A stretch of DNA of 64,000 nt. Source: Xanthostigma xanthostigma (lineage: Eukaryota > Arthropoda > Insecta > Raphidioptera > Raphidiidae). The notes under the pieces were generated by a model. It had not been told where the DNA came from. It saw nothing but the letters and a program-made list of their open reading frames with translations, and searched no databases. This document shows positions 34,794-45,849 of this stretch, one piece after another; the first letter of the stretch is position 1, and the number at the start of each line of letters is the position of its first letter. The translations under genes and the position numbers were made by a program. The stretch spans positions 24,824,465 through 24,888,464 of the forward strand of contig OY754468.1 in assembly GCA_963575645.1 (NCBI GenBank). The letters run 5' to 3'.

Positions 34794-36947
34794 GCAGTAG
34801 GCACATACATACAGGTGAGCTAATAAAAGCGTGTTAATGAACTATTCCTGTAGTACAAGCGTCAAGCTGTTATTTGAGCCTAGTACCAATTCATATTTTC
34901 AATTTTTTTTAATAATCAGTTGAAAATCCAATTAGTACTTTTACCTGTTCTCGAAATATAAACTGGAAACTGGGTTTTTGAGAAATGGGCTTTAGGAACG
35001 GCATATAAAAACACGGCATGGCTACAGGCTCGACTATCCTCAAGCCCTAAATAAATATTAAAATAAAATATAGAGAAATACTGAGATTATAACTGTAACT
35101 GTTCGTTTTAAATATCACATTTTAAAAATCACTGTTCATCTACACATTAATTTCACAATTTTCATTAAATACAAATTTTGTTTCAATAGATTGTGCAATC
35201 GATCAAAGTGAACGGTTCAAAAGTATAAACTCAATTTTAAACACATTTCTAAATAGTTAAAAAACAACTTTTTTCTAAGAACGTCCCTATTTTCAAGGTT
35301 ATCTTTCAATAACTACTTTGTGTACTAAATTTTGAAATTTTATTCCTGAGGTGATTTTGAAATACCATAATTAACAAGGGTTCAATTTTATATTTTACCT
35401 TTAACAGATTAAAATAGGTTATAGACGCTTGGCAACTGAAGTTACTAGCGTTTATAACGAGGGCATTTTTTCAGGGCTGTTATATTGGCATATAACACAT
35501 TACGATCGGATCGACATTGATTTCACGAAGCCTGTAACTAGGAAACAAAGCTCGATCGTGGCGGTGGACCGATATCTGTTGCATGAACCAATATGGCGTC
35601 AGCTACTGGGTAACGCACACACGTTCATGGATTATATCTGTGTAGTGTCTGTGAAGTTAAACAACTTTGGTAACTATAGATAGTAGTGATAACAGCGCCA
35701 TCTCGCGTGCACCAGAAAACGGTCAATCTCGAAACACAGCAAGCATAGGAAGCTCCTGGTAACAGACTTCGTGATTGATTTGACAGTTTTATTACCTAAT
35801 TAAAAATCACCTTAGGAATAATACTTCGAAGCTGTCGAATAAATTCGCGGGGCACCTTATAGTTACATCTATAACAATTGTTATACATACTTCTATTTTC
35901 ATAAATTATTGCTTTTCTTTTGTCTTGTTTTAAAATTTTGTATATAAGGGCCAGGGCACACATTATTTTCTGTGGCGCGATTTTGCAATTAAGTCGCTTG
36001 GAGATCGTAGCGTAAAGTCATGGAGTGATATCGTTTAGATTAGACAGTAGCGTGATTACTGAGCACAAAAGATTTTAGGGTCGCATTCTTCTTACAACGT
36101 TTAGAGAACAGCAAGGTGGGGAATCTGCATTGTAAGAAGAGTGGGGAAAGCGATCAGTAGCGGCGTGATTTGGAATTTCAGGAGCAATCATAGGTGGTGC
36201 GACTCGACTAACGACGAACGACTAAATGAACATATTAATAGGACACCCGCTTGTTACAAAACATAGACACGTCCGACGCGAAATCACGCTGCTATCTTCT
36301 CTAAGCGATATTATTTTACCACGAACTTGAGATTATCGAACACAAAGAAAGAAAAATATTCGCATTGATCGCTAAACCGACCGCATGCTGTTGCCAAATC
36401 GCACTATCAAAGAGACATTTCGAGTAGCTAATTAATCGACAACACGAGGCAGTATCGTGCGTTTTCGATAAAAAAAATAGTATGGGTGCGTTGGCTGAGT
36501 CTTATATTAAAAAAATATATGTCTATATATTTCGGAATTAGAGTTTGATTCAAAACTACATTTAATAAAAATCGGTATTTAACGGCAATTTGCAGTTGAA
36601 TTATTCTAGATTTCAATATAAAAACGATTTTTGCATAATTGTTGTATTTCAAAAGGGCCTGTTAAATCAGCTGAAATTTTCAAGATTACACAAAAATCAA
36701 AAAATGTTAAAAGTGAGTATAAGTTTTCCCATGTTTCATACGTAGTAAATATTAAATAGTTTCAAGGGAAACAGTTCCATTTTATCGGACACATAACATC
36801 CGTTCAACAGAATACAGAGCTATCAGTATCTAACTATTTACAACGTTAGTACTGAAGGGATTCACGCAAGATAGAATGCTAGCCACTCAGTCATTTGCTC
36901 GGGAAGTCCCCGGTGTGCCTGATCGTAAATCGTAATATATGATATGA
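34794..36947. other. No gene seen; includes a dispersed repeat
   Basis: About 34898-35045 is related to 18225-18370. The GC content is somewhat higher around 35950-36400, but I find no exon. The frame at 35429-35683 has no recognisable domain. Confidence 0.4.
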
Positions 36948-36949
36948 TA

Positions 36950-37712
36950 CGTCCAAGATGCAAGCTGGTAGTCAGGTAGTCAGACGCTGGTTTTCTGAGT
37001 CAGACAGTCGGCGTGCATAAAATCCTTTGTTGCTAAATCGGACTGGCCATAATGCACCAGCGCGCAGTTTTCCGGCGCACCGGCTCTCTGACTCAGATAT
37101 TTACCGGTATGAATTGTACATTCTGGTTTCAGACAACCTGCGTCTGACAGTGTTGTTTTTAGGTGCTATAAAATATGGATATCGAGGATTTTATTTCAAA
37201 AGTTGCACTTAATCCTCCCATATAGGATAAGCGAATTAAAGAGCATTGTAATAGGAACATCGTCGATACCTGTTGGAGAAAGATTTCTGATGAAATGAAG
37301 ATTGAAAGTAAGTGGAAGAGAAATTTATTATAATACATTAAACACACCAATTAGAGGATATTAAAAATAATCCAAATTTTTGGGTGTTTTTCAACAGGCT
37401 GTAACTCGGAGGAAATTAACCGTATAGCAAAAATTTGAAATTTGGAAAATTGATAACAATGTACCAACAACAGAAAATTTTCAAACAATGAAAAAAATGT
37501 ATTTCACTTTTAACAGGTTTTAATTTAGATGTAACATTGTCACCAAGCAGCAACAAAGATACAATCTGTACTGTTCGCTCCATAATTATTTAATATGAAT
37601 GCTCTGTCTGCGCCGATAACCAGCTTTCATATTGGCCACACCCAACGCTGCTCGGAGTCAGACAGTCAGACGCCGAAAATCTGAATCTGACTACCAGCTT
37701 GCATCTTGGACG
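36950..37712. mobile_element. MITE with TA duplication and about 65-bp inverted repeats
   Basis: Ends CGTCCAAGATGCAAGCTGGT on both sides, flanked by TA. The arms continue with AGTCAG and GTCAGAC motifs and CAGACAGTC. No coding capacity is seen. It ends about 120 bases beyond the stop of the AK B-tail exon. Confidence 0.75.
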
Positions 37713-37833
37713 TACCTTTAGGAACGACTTCTACACGGTATCGTTGATTTTTGCATAATCGTTGTATTATTTCAAAGGATATGGTAGCACGTTGAAAGTT
37801 TTCACAACACTGCAGTTTTAAGAGCACTTAGTT

Positions 37834-38349
37834 TTAAATATGGTTCGCTTGATAGTCCATATCGTACATGTTTCTCATATTGTTCATCCTTTGATTGGCG
37901 ACTGTCGTATATAAGTCACCGACTTGGTTCTGTGCGGACGGTGAAACCAAACGCGCGGCCCTATTCGCAAAACCGTTCGCAACACCATTAGCATAACCAT
38001 TACCTATATGTCCGTTCCCCATAGTGGCCCCGTTAGCCCTACCGTTCATTGCCGCAAACCCGTTTAATAATTGTTGCCCACCGTTGGCCACTCGTCGACT
38101 TACAGTTTCAATACCGGTCAACGACTCCAAGTCTTCGACGACTGGATCGCGCTGGTTGCGAAGAACCGCCGCCGCCATTCCGTTCGGAAGTACGGGCGGA
38201 CGATTCGATGACATTTGATTGTTGACATTGTTCATTAATTGTTGTTGTCGGCCCTGATTACCGGCGTTTGATTGAGATTCGTCAATAATCTGACGGATAA
38301 CACGATTGAAGTCTTCTTGGACTTTGGCAGAGCCAGTATCACCGTCCAC
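37834..38349 (-). CDS. Adenylate kinase (AK5-like), end of AK domain B and Asn/Gly-rich tail
   Basis: The exon enters at a TTAG acceptor (38350-38353) in phase 0 with VDGDTGSAKVQEDFNRVIRQ, the last helix of an AK domain, directly continuing GRLSI of the exon at 39083. A Gln/Asn-rich stretch, RDPVVEDLESLTGIET, and a tail with many NG pairs (GNGHIGNGYANGVANGFAN) follow, with TAA at 37834-37836. At 38103/38104 an in-frame GTAAGT donor follows GIET in phase 0 and would splice cleanly to the domain C exon at 3106. So the exon has two readings: the terminal exon of a shorter isoform, or a 246-base internal exon of a three-domain isoform. A minus-strand AATAAA lies near 37324-37329. The NG-rich tail is low in complexity and I infer no function. 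Confidence 0.85.
   Translation of the reverse strand: MDGDTGSAKVQEDFNRVIRQIIDESQSNAGNQGRQQQLMNNVNNQMSSNRPPVLPNGMAAAVLRNQRDPVVEDLESLTGIETVSRRVANGGQQLLNGFAAMNGRANGATMGNGHIGNGYANGVANGFANRAARLVSPSAQNQVGDLYTTVANQRMNNMRNMYDMDYQANHI
38098..38103 (-). promoter_or_regulatory. Candidate alternative 5' splice site
   Basis: Minus-strand ACT|GTAAGT. All six intronic consensus bases are present, and the cut falls between codons, matching the phase-0 acceptor at 3107. If used, the NG-rich tail and stop are skipped and domain C is added. Transcript support cannot be judged from sequence. Confidence 0.5.
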
Positions 38350-39082
38350 CTAATCATCATAAAAATGTAATTGTAATTTCGGACAAAGAGAAAAGATTTG
38401 TCCGGATTTAAGAGAGTTTCTTGTCTTTCGCGATATTCCTAATCGTATATTGCGTTCCGCGTAATTATGATGATACGATTCTTATTTGGCATTGCATTAT
38501 CATTTTTTTAACAAAATAACTTTATTAGATCAATATTTGCCAATAGTCAATTTGGAAAAATACTGGAATATTGTACTAGACTTTGGTAATTCTTTGTGAA
38601 TACGGTTTTTATAGAGAACGGTATATTGGATCTATACTTGTCAACGGTCAACTTTGGAAAAATATCACATTTAGATTTAATGTCTTTCTGAATGTTGATG
38701 AAATCAATATCATTACCCGCCCAATTAAGATAAAGATATAACTTTTAATCAATACCACATGCTGCTAATTGGACAAAAAATGACAATAGAACATAATCTC
38801 ATTGATCTTATCTCTTTTTACTTTACGTTGCAAGTGAAGGACATTTTAAGTTCAGCGTTATCTTAAATCGCAGAAAATGTATTCATGTCAACGTTACTAC
38901 AAAAAATCAACGAGGGAATAACTCTCGGATTTTGTTGTTATATCATTAAACCATACCATAGTTTGACAAACGCATAGTAGATAATACGCGCTTAGCTCGT
39001 TAAATATATATACCTATGGGTGTCTTTTTGATTATTAATGTAAAATTTATTTGAAATAAAGTAGTACTTTTGAGATACTCAC
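38350..39082. other. AK intron, nothing recognised
   Basis: 733-bp AT-rich intron with GTGAGT donor and TTAG acceptor on the minus strand. Confidence 0.6.
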
Positions 39083-39247
39083 GATACTAAGCCGACCATC
39101 ATTGTCCATTGTTTTTAGCATTGGCAACGATACTTCTCTAAATAATTCTAGCCGTCTTCTAAACGCTGAGACACTATCATCCAATCTTCCTCTTCCTAAC
39201 TGAAGCTTTGAGCAATCCAAGAGTACCATTGAAGGTCGTTGTTTGAA
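39083..39247 (-). CDS. Adenylate kinase (AK5-like), AK domain B, LID exon with shortened LID
   Basis: Internal exon of 55 codons, phase 0 at both ends, acceptor TTTCAG and donor GTGAGT. It reads FKQRPSMVLLDCSKLQLGRG then RLDDSVSAFRRRLELF and ends DNDGRLSI. The beta strand (SMVLLDC), the DD pair and the following helix are recognisable. The usual RLL.R....SGR stretch before the DD pair is reduced to a few residues, so one catalytic LID arginine and the helix before it are missing. With the altered P-loop of the previous exon, this suggests weak or no kinase activity for domain B. Confidence 0.87.
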
Positions 39248-39499
39248 CTGAAATTAAAATGCAAATTCGTTTACAGGTTCAGTATGAATTCTCAAAAAAA
39301 GTATCTATCTATTTTCTTGGGGTATCGAAAAATTTAGAAAACCAACTAACTTGTTTCTTTTTACCATTCCAAATCGTTCATTCACAAATGAAATTGTAAT
39401 ATGACATAAAGTACTAAGCTGGAAAATCAATGCAATTTTGGTTTTGCGTTATATTTAAAACAAAATTAAACTTGTATTTATAAGGTAAGTAATAATTAC
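39248..39499. other. AK intron
   Basis: 252-bp intron with GTAATT donor and TTTCAG acceptor on the minus strand. Nothing else is seen. Confidence 0.6.
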
Positions 39500-39790
39500 T
39501 TTGGCTTCGAAGTCACCAGCTTGTTTTATATCCCTTGGAAAACCGTCGATGATGATCCCCGATGCCGTTATATTAGCGCCCATATGCGTTTCAATCATTT
39601 GCATGGCAAGATCCGACGGCACCATCTCACCGGCCGAAATATGATCACGCATTATACGAGCGTCTGTCGATGAACCGGACTCGGCCGCCGCCCTCAGTAG
39701 TTTCCCAAGACTGAAGTGAATCCAGCCTGGGTTCTGCCGAATCGACTGACTACAAAGTGTCGCTTTGTTGCTACCAGGACCACCAATTAC
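39500..39790 (-). CDS. Adenylate kinase (AK5-like), AK domain B, P-loop exon with altered Walker A
   Basis: Internal exon of 97 codons, phase 0 at both ends, acceptor TCTTCAG and donor GTAATT. It starts VIGGPGSNKATLCSQSIRQN; the family P-loop is GGPGSGKGT, so the glycine before the lysine is Asn and the one after is Ala. HFSLGKLLRAAAESGSS replaces the usual H.STGDLLR, losing the Asp. SAGEMVPSDLAMQMIETHM and GIIIDGFPRDIKQA keep the AMP-site helix and the DGFPR loop. The fold is clearly AK, while the nucleotide site is degenerate. It follows the Pro-rich linker exon (..PPVIW) without a gap in the alignment. Confidence 0.92.
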
Positions 39791-40026
39791 CTGAAGAAAT
39801 ATTAAAGACTTATTTATTATAATCTGACAAAACGACAGTCTAAATGCCGTAATCCTTAAAATTCAGTTGAATTGAATTTACATTTATTCCGCGCTTTGTA
39901 ATATAATTTCAGCTGGTGCTGAAAATTGAACGACACTGTTTTTGTTATATATACTGAAAGCTGTTTGCTTTATTTTAAAAAATAATCATTTATTTCGCGA
40001 ACATTTATCTAATCATAATTATTAGA

Positions 40027-40276
40027 GGCCATTCAAGTATTACGTAAGCAGAATTTTTAATTTTTAACCCCCCCTCTCCCTTGTCAGCAAAAGTAAGCAG
40101 AGCTCTTACCCCCCTTCCATGCTTACGTAAATATTGGTATATATTTTTTAAATCTGTTCAAGTTTTCAAGTAATTGTTGCTGACGTAATCTAGACCCCCC
40201 CGTCCCCCATGTCATCAAAAATAAGCTAAGCAAAGACCCCCTCCCCCCTTTGGTGTTAAGCAATACTTGAATGGCC
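40027..40276. mobile_element. MITE in an AK intron
   Basis: GGCCATTCAAGTATTACGTA at the left and (inverted) GGCCATTCAAGTATTGCTTA at the right, with C-rich blocks inside (AACCCCCCCTCTCCC and relatives). A terminus of type GGGGCCATTCAA is common in hAT MITEs. The exact duplication is not clear. It lies in the 676-bp intron between exons 40467 and 39790. Confidence 0.68.
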
Positions 40277-40466
40277 CCTTATGATACGTGTGAGTATCTA
40301 TACACCGCTTCATTATTCCAATTTGAAGACATTTGAAAGTAAGTCCAAAAAACTTGCCGATAAAGTTAGAGAATATTCAAAAAGAACATTATATTACTTT
40401 TTTTTCTTTTGGCGACTTATTTTTTTGACAAAGATTACTATTAATTTATGGCTGAGTGCGACTTAC

Positions 40467-40805
40467 CCAAATGACAGGCGGCCATCCAGGTTTAACTGGC
40501 GAGTTAAACATTGGCGAATCGTGTGCTCGCACCGTTATGACATCAGAATTCGACGGCGGTTGTTGTCGTTGCAAAGGCGCTCCCGCAGGCACCATCGGCA
40601 CCGGTTGAGGAATTTGCGGAATTGGTGGCGGCGCAATCATCCGTTGGGGATGCGTCGATTGATCGACAATCGGTTCGACGTTGTCGGTAATTGCTGCCGG
40701 TCTTCCATTCGGCAAATCGGGCGGCACGTCCTGTTGTCCCAGAATACGGATAACGGCGTCGCGGAAGTCTTTATACACTTCGCCCGGATGACGTTCGCCG
40801 TTCAC
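40467..40805 (-). CDS. Adenylate kinase (AK5-like), end of AK domain A and Pro-rich linker
   Basis: Internal exon of 113 codons, phase 0 at both ends, acceptor TTAAAG and donor GTAAGT. It opens VNGERHPGEVYKDFRDAVIR, the last strand and helix of an AK domain (like INGE..P..VY.DF..A), continuing SGILIT of the exon at 50181. Then comes a linker of about 75 residues with PPPIPQIPQPVPMVP, and the exon ends KPGWPPVIW, the first strand of domain B. The linker is proline-rich and probably unstructured. This exon ties domains A and B into one protein. Confidence 0.9.
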
Positions 40806-40849
40806 CTTTAATAAAACAATATATATCATTGATTATATAGTAAATAAAT

Positions 40850-41114
40850 GATAGGTATTTGGAAAAAATTCCGTGCATAAGGATCGAAAATGAAGCAATA
40901 CTGAAATTTTTTAAACTTGCATTTATAAATGCTGACGTTTAGATACGTTTTGTATCATCTTCAAACTTTTCAAATGCTGTCACATGTTATTTGAAATGTC
41001 TGAAGATGATACAAAACGTATCGAAACGTCAGCATTAAATGCAAGTTTAAAAAATTTCAGTATTGCTTCATTTTCGATCTATATGCCACGGAATGTTTTC
41101 CAAATACTTATCAT
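40850..41114. repeat. Inverted repeat with hammerhead-like core, copy B
   Basis: Arms of about 110 bp are inverted copies (ATTTGGAAAA, ATCGAAAATGAAGCAATACT, AACTTGCATTTA). The right arm holds CTGAAGATGATACAAAACGT followed by ATCGAAACGTCAGC: CTGAAGA, a GATAC/GTATC stem, then GAAAC and GTC. The left arm has the same with two substitutions (TTGAAGA, TAAAC). Same layout as 21974-22221. It lies 45 bases upstream of an AK exon. Confidence 0.62.
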
Positions 41115-41820
41115 TAACTCCAATGGATCACAGTTACTCTATTTATTGAATAGGGTCAAATTCACATAGTAAATAAACCTCACTAATAACTTTGTTTTTT
41201 TTTTGTTTTGCCAATTAAGTTTTCAGTTTTCCATATGACATATCAATATATACATCAAAATTGCACCAGAAACCTGCTTTTTAGACAAAGTCTTTACAAA
41301 TACAGACAATAGGTGCTCTCCATTCGTAACCAATGCATCTCAATATAGACAAAGATCAACAAATTGGTATTATATTTAAATAATAATTAAATAATTGCAG
41401 TTGAAAATATGTCTAAAATTGCAAATTTCAAATGATCATCGTGACGTCACACTATAGTCTAAGATCCCGACTAACATCAACATTCACTCATCTGGCTTCC
41501 GAATAAAAGGTATTTTTTATCAAAAATAACGAACAAATCGTCGATGAGTCAAGGCCAGCGTCGTAACTAAGGCCTCGTAACCGGGGTCCGTCCCAGAGGC
41601 GCAAACCCGGGAGGACGTAATCAGCAGTGCGATTATGATTGTTTTATTTGTATATATCAACCAACAAAATTTTGAGGGCCCGAAATCAGAATCTTGCCAT
41701 GGGCGCCGATGAATCCAGTTATGGTATTGGTCAAGGCTCCTCTTAATTAAAAATAATTCTTTTTTTTTCAACTCATTTGTTTTCTCAAAAAAGTTCAGTA
41801 TTAAAGTCCGAATATTTGAG
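41115..41820. other. No gene seen
   Basis: AT-rich intronic sequence. The frame at 41520-41771 (minus) has no recognisable domain. Confidence 0.4.
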
Positions 41821-42757
41821 TAAAACCATAGATAAACGTATTATACTTAGGAAGATAAGTATCCTAGTTAACCAAAATGAGACCACTTATGATGCTCGCC
41901 GCTAGGTGGCCACCTATTGACGAGCATCATAAGCTAAATTTTTTTAATCTGCGAGTGTAGAATATGTAGAGTTTCCGTAGTTAATTGTGCTGATAATGGT
42001 TCGGCCGTCTGGTGACTAGCATCATAACTACATATGTTTTCCGTAGGGAATTGTGCAGGCAATTTGTTCCTCTAGTGACTAGCATCATAGTTACATTTGT
42101 TCTTCAAAGATCCTCTTACGTCATTCGACTGTATTGTACAATATCCCGCGGTGACATTATTATTGGGCTTTTAAATATTTTTTCTTTTGACATAAGTAAA
42201 TGAATAACTTTAATTAAAATTTTATTTTTAAACAAAGTTCTGATGTTGAGTCAAAAAAATCCGAACAAAAATATAAATTCAAGAAATAAGATTATGTATT
42301 TCATTTTAAATTATTTTTATTATCTTAATTAATTAGATGCTTATACCGACACTGTACTTCTCCCATAATAAAATAATTGACATGATCTTCGATGCTACAA
42401 AATAATATGTCATTCACAATTGTAGAGTAGAATACATAACCAAAGTGGACGAAAAATGCACCCTGTATTACATGTTATAAATTTGTTAAAATCCGTAGGT
42501 GAAAAAATATATGATTAATTATTTAACGGCCTGACAGTTGAATTTTTTTTTAAAGATTTTTCAGAGATGATATTTTTTTTTGGTATCTACAGTCAAGAAA
42601 TATAATAAAGAGAATGTTCGACTATTTTTTTTTTAATTCGTATTCATGGTTTCAAAATATAAACAGCCTTATGTATGATTTGAAAAAATTCTGTCGGTAC
42701 GTTTATAAATTGTGTCAAAAAATTATTTCTTATTTCATTTCCGAGAATTTTTCAATA

Positions 42758-42895
42758 ATGGCTTGTGTTAGTAATTCGTGCAGTTACGTTAACTGTAAAA
42801 ATTGTAGACGAAATTCACCGGGATTAAGTTTTTACAGATTACCTTTAAAAGACAAAGTCCTTCGTAAACTTAGATTTCCTGAAAATTTGGAGTAA
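42758..42895 (+). pseudogene. THAP-type zinc-finger fragment
   Basis: ATG at 42758 opens MACVSNSCSYVNCKNCRRNS followed by PGLSFYRLPLKDKVLRK and a stop after PENLE. The spacing CSYVNC-KN followed by SFYRLP is that of the N-terminal half of THAP domains (C-x4-C, then SF..FP). The second half, with the later Cys/His pair, is lost at the stop. The upstream part of the open frame from 42614 is Phe/Tyr-rich and probably not translated. THAP domains bind DNA in P-element transposases and in host proteins derived from them. Confidence 0.65.
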
Positions 42896-43409
42896 TTCGG
42901 CCCAATAAATTTTGAGAAATCACAGAAATACAAGTTTCAAAAATTTTAAGAAATTTTTTTTGGAATATTTATTGGCAATATAATATGTCAGTATTCTTAA
43001 AGTTGAAAAGATCTTTGACGAATAATGAATTGTCTTAAATTATTAAAATGAATTCGTATCCATGATTTTGATTAAACTGTGAAACAGACCAAAAAAAAAA
43101 CGTTACCACGACTATTCAAAATCAAATTTGAAAATTCAAAAATTTTGAATTATGTTTGGTTTTTTACATTTATTTAGAAATTTAAGTGCCGTTGTTTACG
43201 TGGCGTTTCTATGGTTTGAAACAAACTGGGAACTGTCGTCACGGAAAACTGTAAATTATCATTTATCACATACGTAAAAAAAATAAAATTGATGGTTTTT
43301 AACAATTTATAAACCATTGAGCGAGTAATTGGGATCAATTTTTTGACAATTTTATTATATACATAATAATAAATTATAATTATAATAAATAATAATAATA
43401 ATAAATTAT

Positions 43410-43541
43410 AATAAATTATCGACCAATTTTTCAGACAATTATATTGACAAAAATATATAATTATAATTCAATAAATTTATTGAATTATAATTATATATTT
43501 TTGTCAATATAATTGTCTGAAAAATTGGTCGATAATTTATT
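43410..43541. repeat. Perfect 132-bp palindrome
   Basis: Two 66-base arms centred on AAA|TTT at 43475/43476 mirror each other with no mismatch and no spacer. The left arm includes ATCGACCAATTTTTCAGAC. It lies between the two copies of the 375-bp segment of the surrounding element. Confidence 0.85.
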
Positions 43542-44208
43542 TATTGAAGAGTACTAATCAGACGTTAATCAAAGATTCAAATATCAAAATGTTTATTACT
43601 AGCCATTATACACGTCACTGCACACGTTAGTAGAAATTTTATTTTATTTCTATTGACAAAATATGTCAGTACCTATTTGTAAAGTTGAAATGATCCTTGA
43701 TGAATAATAAATTGTCTTAAATTATTAATTAAAATGAATTCGTATTCATGATTTTGATTAAAATGTGAAACAGACTAAAAAAACGTTACCACGACTATTC
43801 AAAATAAAATTTGAAAATTCAAAAAATTTGAATTACATTTGGTTTTTTTATTTATTTTAGAAATTTATTTGTGCCGTTGTTTACGCGGCGTTTCTATGAT
43901 TTGAAACAAACGGAACTGTCGTCACGGAAAACTAAAATTATCACATACCTACGTCAAAAATAAAAAAAAACATTGATGGTTTTTAACAATTTATAAACCA
44001 TTGAGCGCGTAATTAGGATCAGTATAGAGGTAGCTTTAAGATTATCTGAACTTTTAGTTTAACCATAATGTAGGTGGAAGCACAAAACAACATTCAGTTT
44101 GTGGGCCAGGGGTATGAAACGTAAGAGGTTTACTATATAAAAGTGGTCTCATTTTGGTTAACTAGGTTACGAATCTTCCTAAGTATAATACGTTTATCTA
44201 TGGTAAAA

Positions 44209-45140
44209 CATCTTAAAAAGAAATCAGTTAGTTAGCTGACGAGTGTGCTTTGCTTAATTTTTATATGTGAAACCACATTATGTTAACATGTGTGTTTTAT
44301 TAAGGGTAGTCTTGAAATGATTTAGTTATACAAACCATCAGTGATTTGTTTGTTTATGCATCATTAATGTTTGATAAAAAAATCCTTTTGTTAGGAAAGC
44401 ACATGGTGGAAGGTCAATGTTAATCGGGATCTTGTACTACTACAACAGTTGATGTGACAGCAATGTACCTACTTCATCATTAAAATAATTGACTAAATTG
44501 TAATTAACATTATTTTTAAGGTACATCATTTTAATTAAGTATATGTTTCTGCCATATGCTTTTGGTGCTAATTTCCAAAAATATGAAATACACCATTACA
44601 AGTAAAGACAATGTTAAATATGTCAAAACCTGCCGAGACATTTAAGCTTTTCGTACGCTGAAATCCTGTCCGGCTTAAATGAAAAATTCAATATTGTATA
44701 TTTCTTGACTTTCTTGATAATAGTAAAAGTTCGCCTGTATACTTTGTAAGAATAACAATTCAGACTTAGGTATAAAAAATAGGTTATCTAGATAATATTA
44801 CACTATTAAAGAATAATTAATAATTCATAGACTAACGAAACATTAACTTTAGTTTTCTTTTCGGAATCTAGATAATGATTAGTTATTAAAATTTTTAAAT
44901 TCAGTTTAATAAATAGGTATTAACATGTTTTGTAATTCTCATATACAAGCGTATTAAATGTTTTACATGTAATTTTTAGCTGTCCTACATCTAGACATTC
45001 TAGACATTTAGATTGCCAATTCTTTAAAACTTCATAATTACATTATACGAGGTAACATTGCTTTCACTTTGTTTTGAAAAATTAAAATAAACATAATTTA
45101 TGGTATAGTATCAAGCATCAATACTAAATACTAATATATA
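44209..45140. other. No gene seen
   Basis: AT-rich intronic sequence. I recognise nothing in it. Confidence 0.4.
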
Positions 45141-45145
45141 AAATA

Positions 45146-45530
45146 CTAGCGACCCAGTTCGGCTTCGCTCAAATTTGTAGATTGCCACCGTTTTTTCATC
45201 GACTTTAATATCCCCAAAAAACGCTTAACATTAAAATAGGTATGGTAAGCTATCCTTAAAAGATACACATATGCCATCGCAGACTTTTCTGTAGATCTAT
45301 AAAAGAGGAACAATTCCACTATGTCTATACATTGTTTTGTTACATCTCAAAGGGATTAGGCAGCGTTTTCGACGAAAGCTCCCAGTCGGCTTGATTTTTT
45401 CCGACATATTCAACAAACATAGTCATATTTCAACCAGTTTGCACAAAACATTTCCGAATTATACAAATTAATCTTTCTCTTGAACTACTCCGTTCAGACA
45501 GACACACAGACGCAGGGGGGGGGGGTTGTA
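45146..45530 (-). mobile_element. Helitron-like 3' end, minus strand
   Basis: On the minus strand the sequence ends GAGCGAAGCCGAACTGGGTC then GCTAGTATTT, that is, a GC-rich stretch followed by CTAG|T, like the other Helitron ends in the window. Further in are TTCGTCGAAAACGCTGCC and a (C)n run at the distal edge (45517-45526). The boundary at 45530 is approximate. Confidence 0.5.
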
Positions 45531-45849
45531 TAGTGATTATGTGTTATATCATTTTTTGCGAGTTTATTGGGATGAAAGAATTTATTCTCACACTGTTTGT
45601 CTGTTATCGGTTGGCTTGTTCCTTTGTTCCTACCAGCATCACTCGAGAGCGATTGGATCGATTTTTATAAAACTTGATATACTGTTTACTGGAATCCAAG
45701 TTTTAAGTACGTGATAACTTTTATCCGGCTACAATCGGGTTAAGAAAAGATTTCTGTTAAGCGAAATGTCAGTTTGATACAGTTTTTATACTTCATAATG
45801 TTTAAAAAAAATGAACTTCTATTACAAAACGTGAATAAAATCTTTTTCA

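Larger units (their letters stand above)
41826..44203 (+). mobile_element. DNA element with about 65-bp inverted repeats and a THAP-type finger
   Basis: Ends CCATAGATAAACGTATTATA on both sides match for about 65 bp and are flanked by TAAAA (41821-41825 and 44204-44208). Near the left end is a hairpin CTTATGATGCTCG/CGAGCATCATAAG and two GTGACTAGCATCATA repeats (about 42012 and 42072). The interior holds a THAP-like frame (42758-42895), a perfect palindrome (43410-43541) and two copies of a segment of about 375 bp (42968-43340 and 43655-44028). THAP fingers occur in P-element-type transposases, but a TAAAA duplication is not the usual 8 bp, so the superfamily is open. Confidence 0.7.

Noticed and set aside
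37834..38349. NG-rich tail as a separate protein
   Set aside because: The frame continues the AK B-domain helix from the preceding exon in phase.
40281..40811. 176-codon plus-strand ORF opposite AK exon 40467-40805
   Set aside because: Antisense shadow of the AK exon, with Arg/His-rich composition typical of a reversed coding strand.
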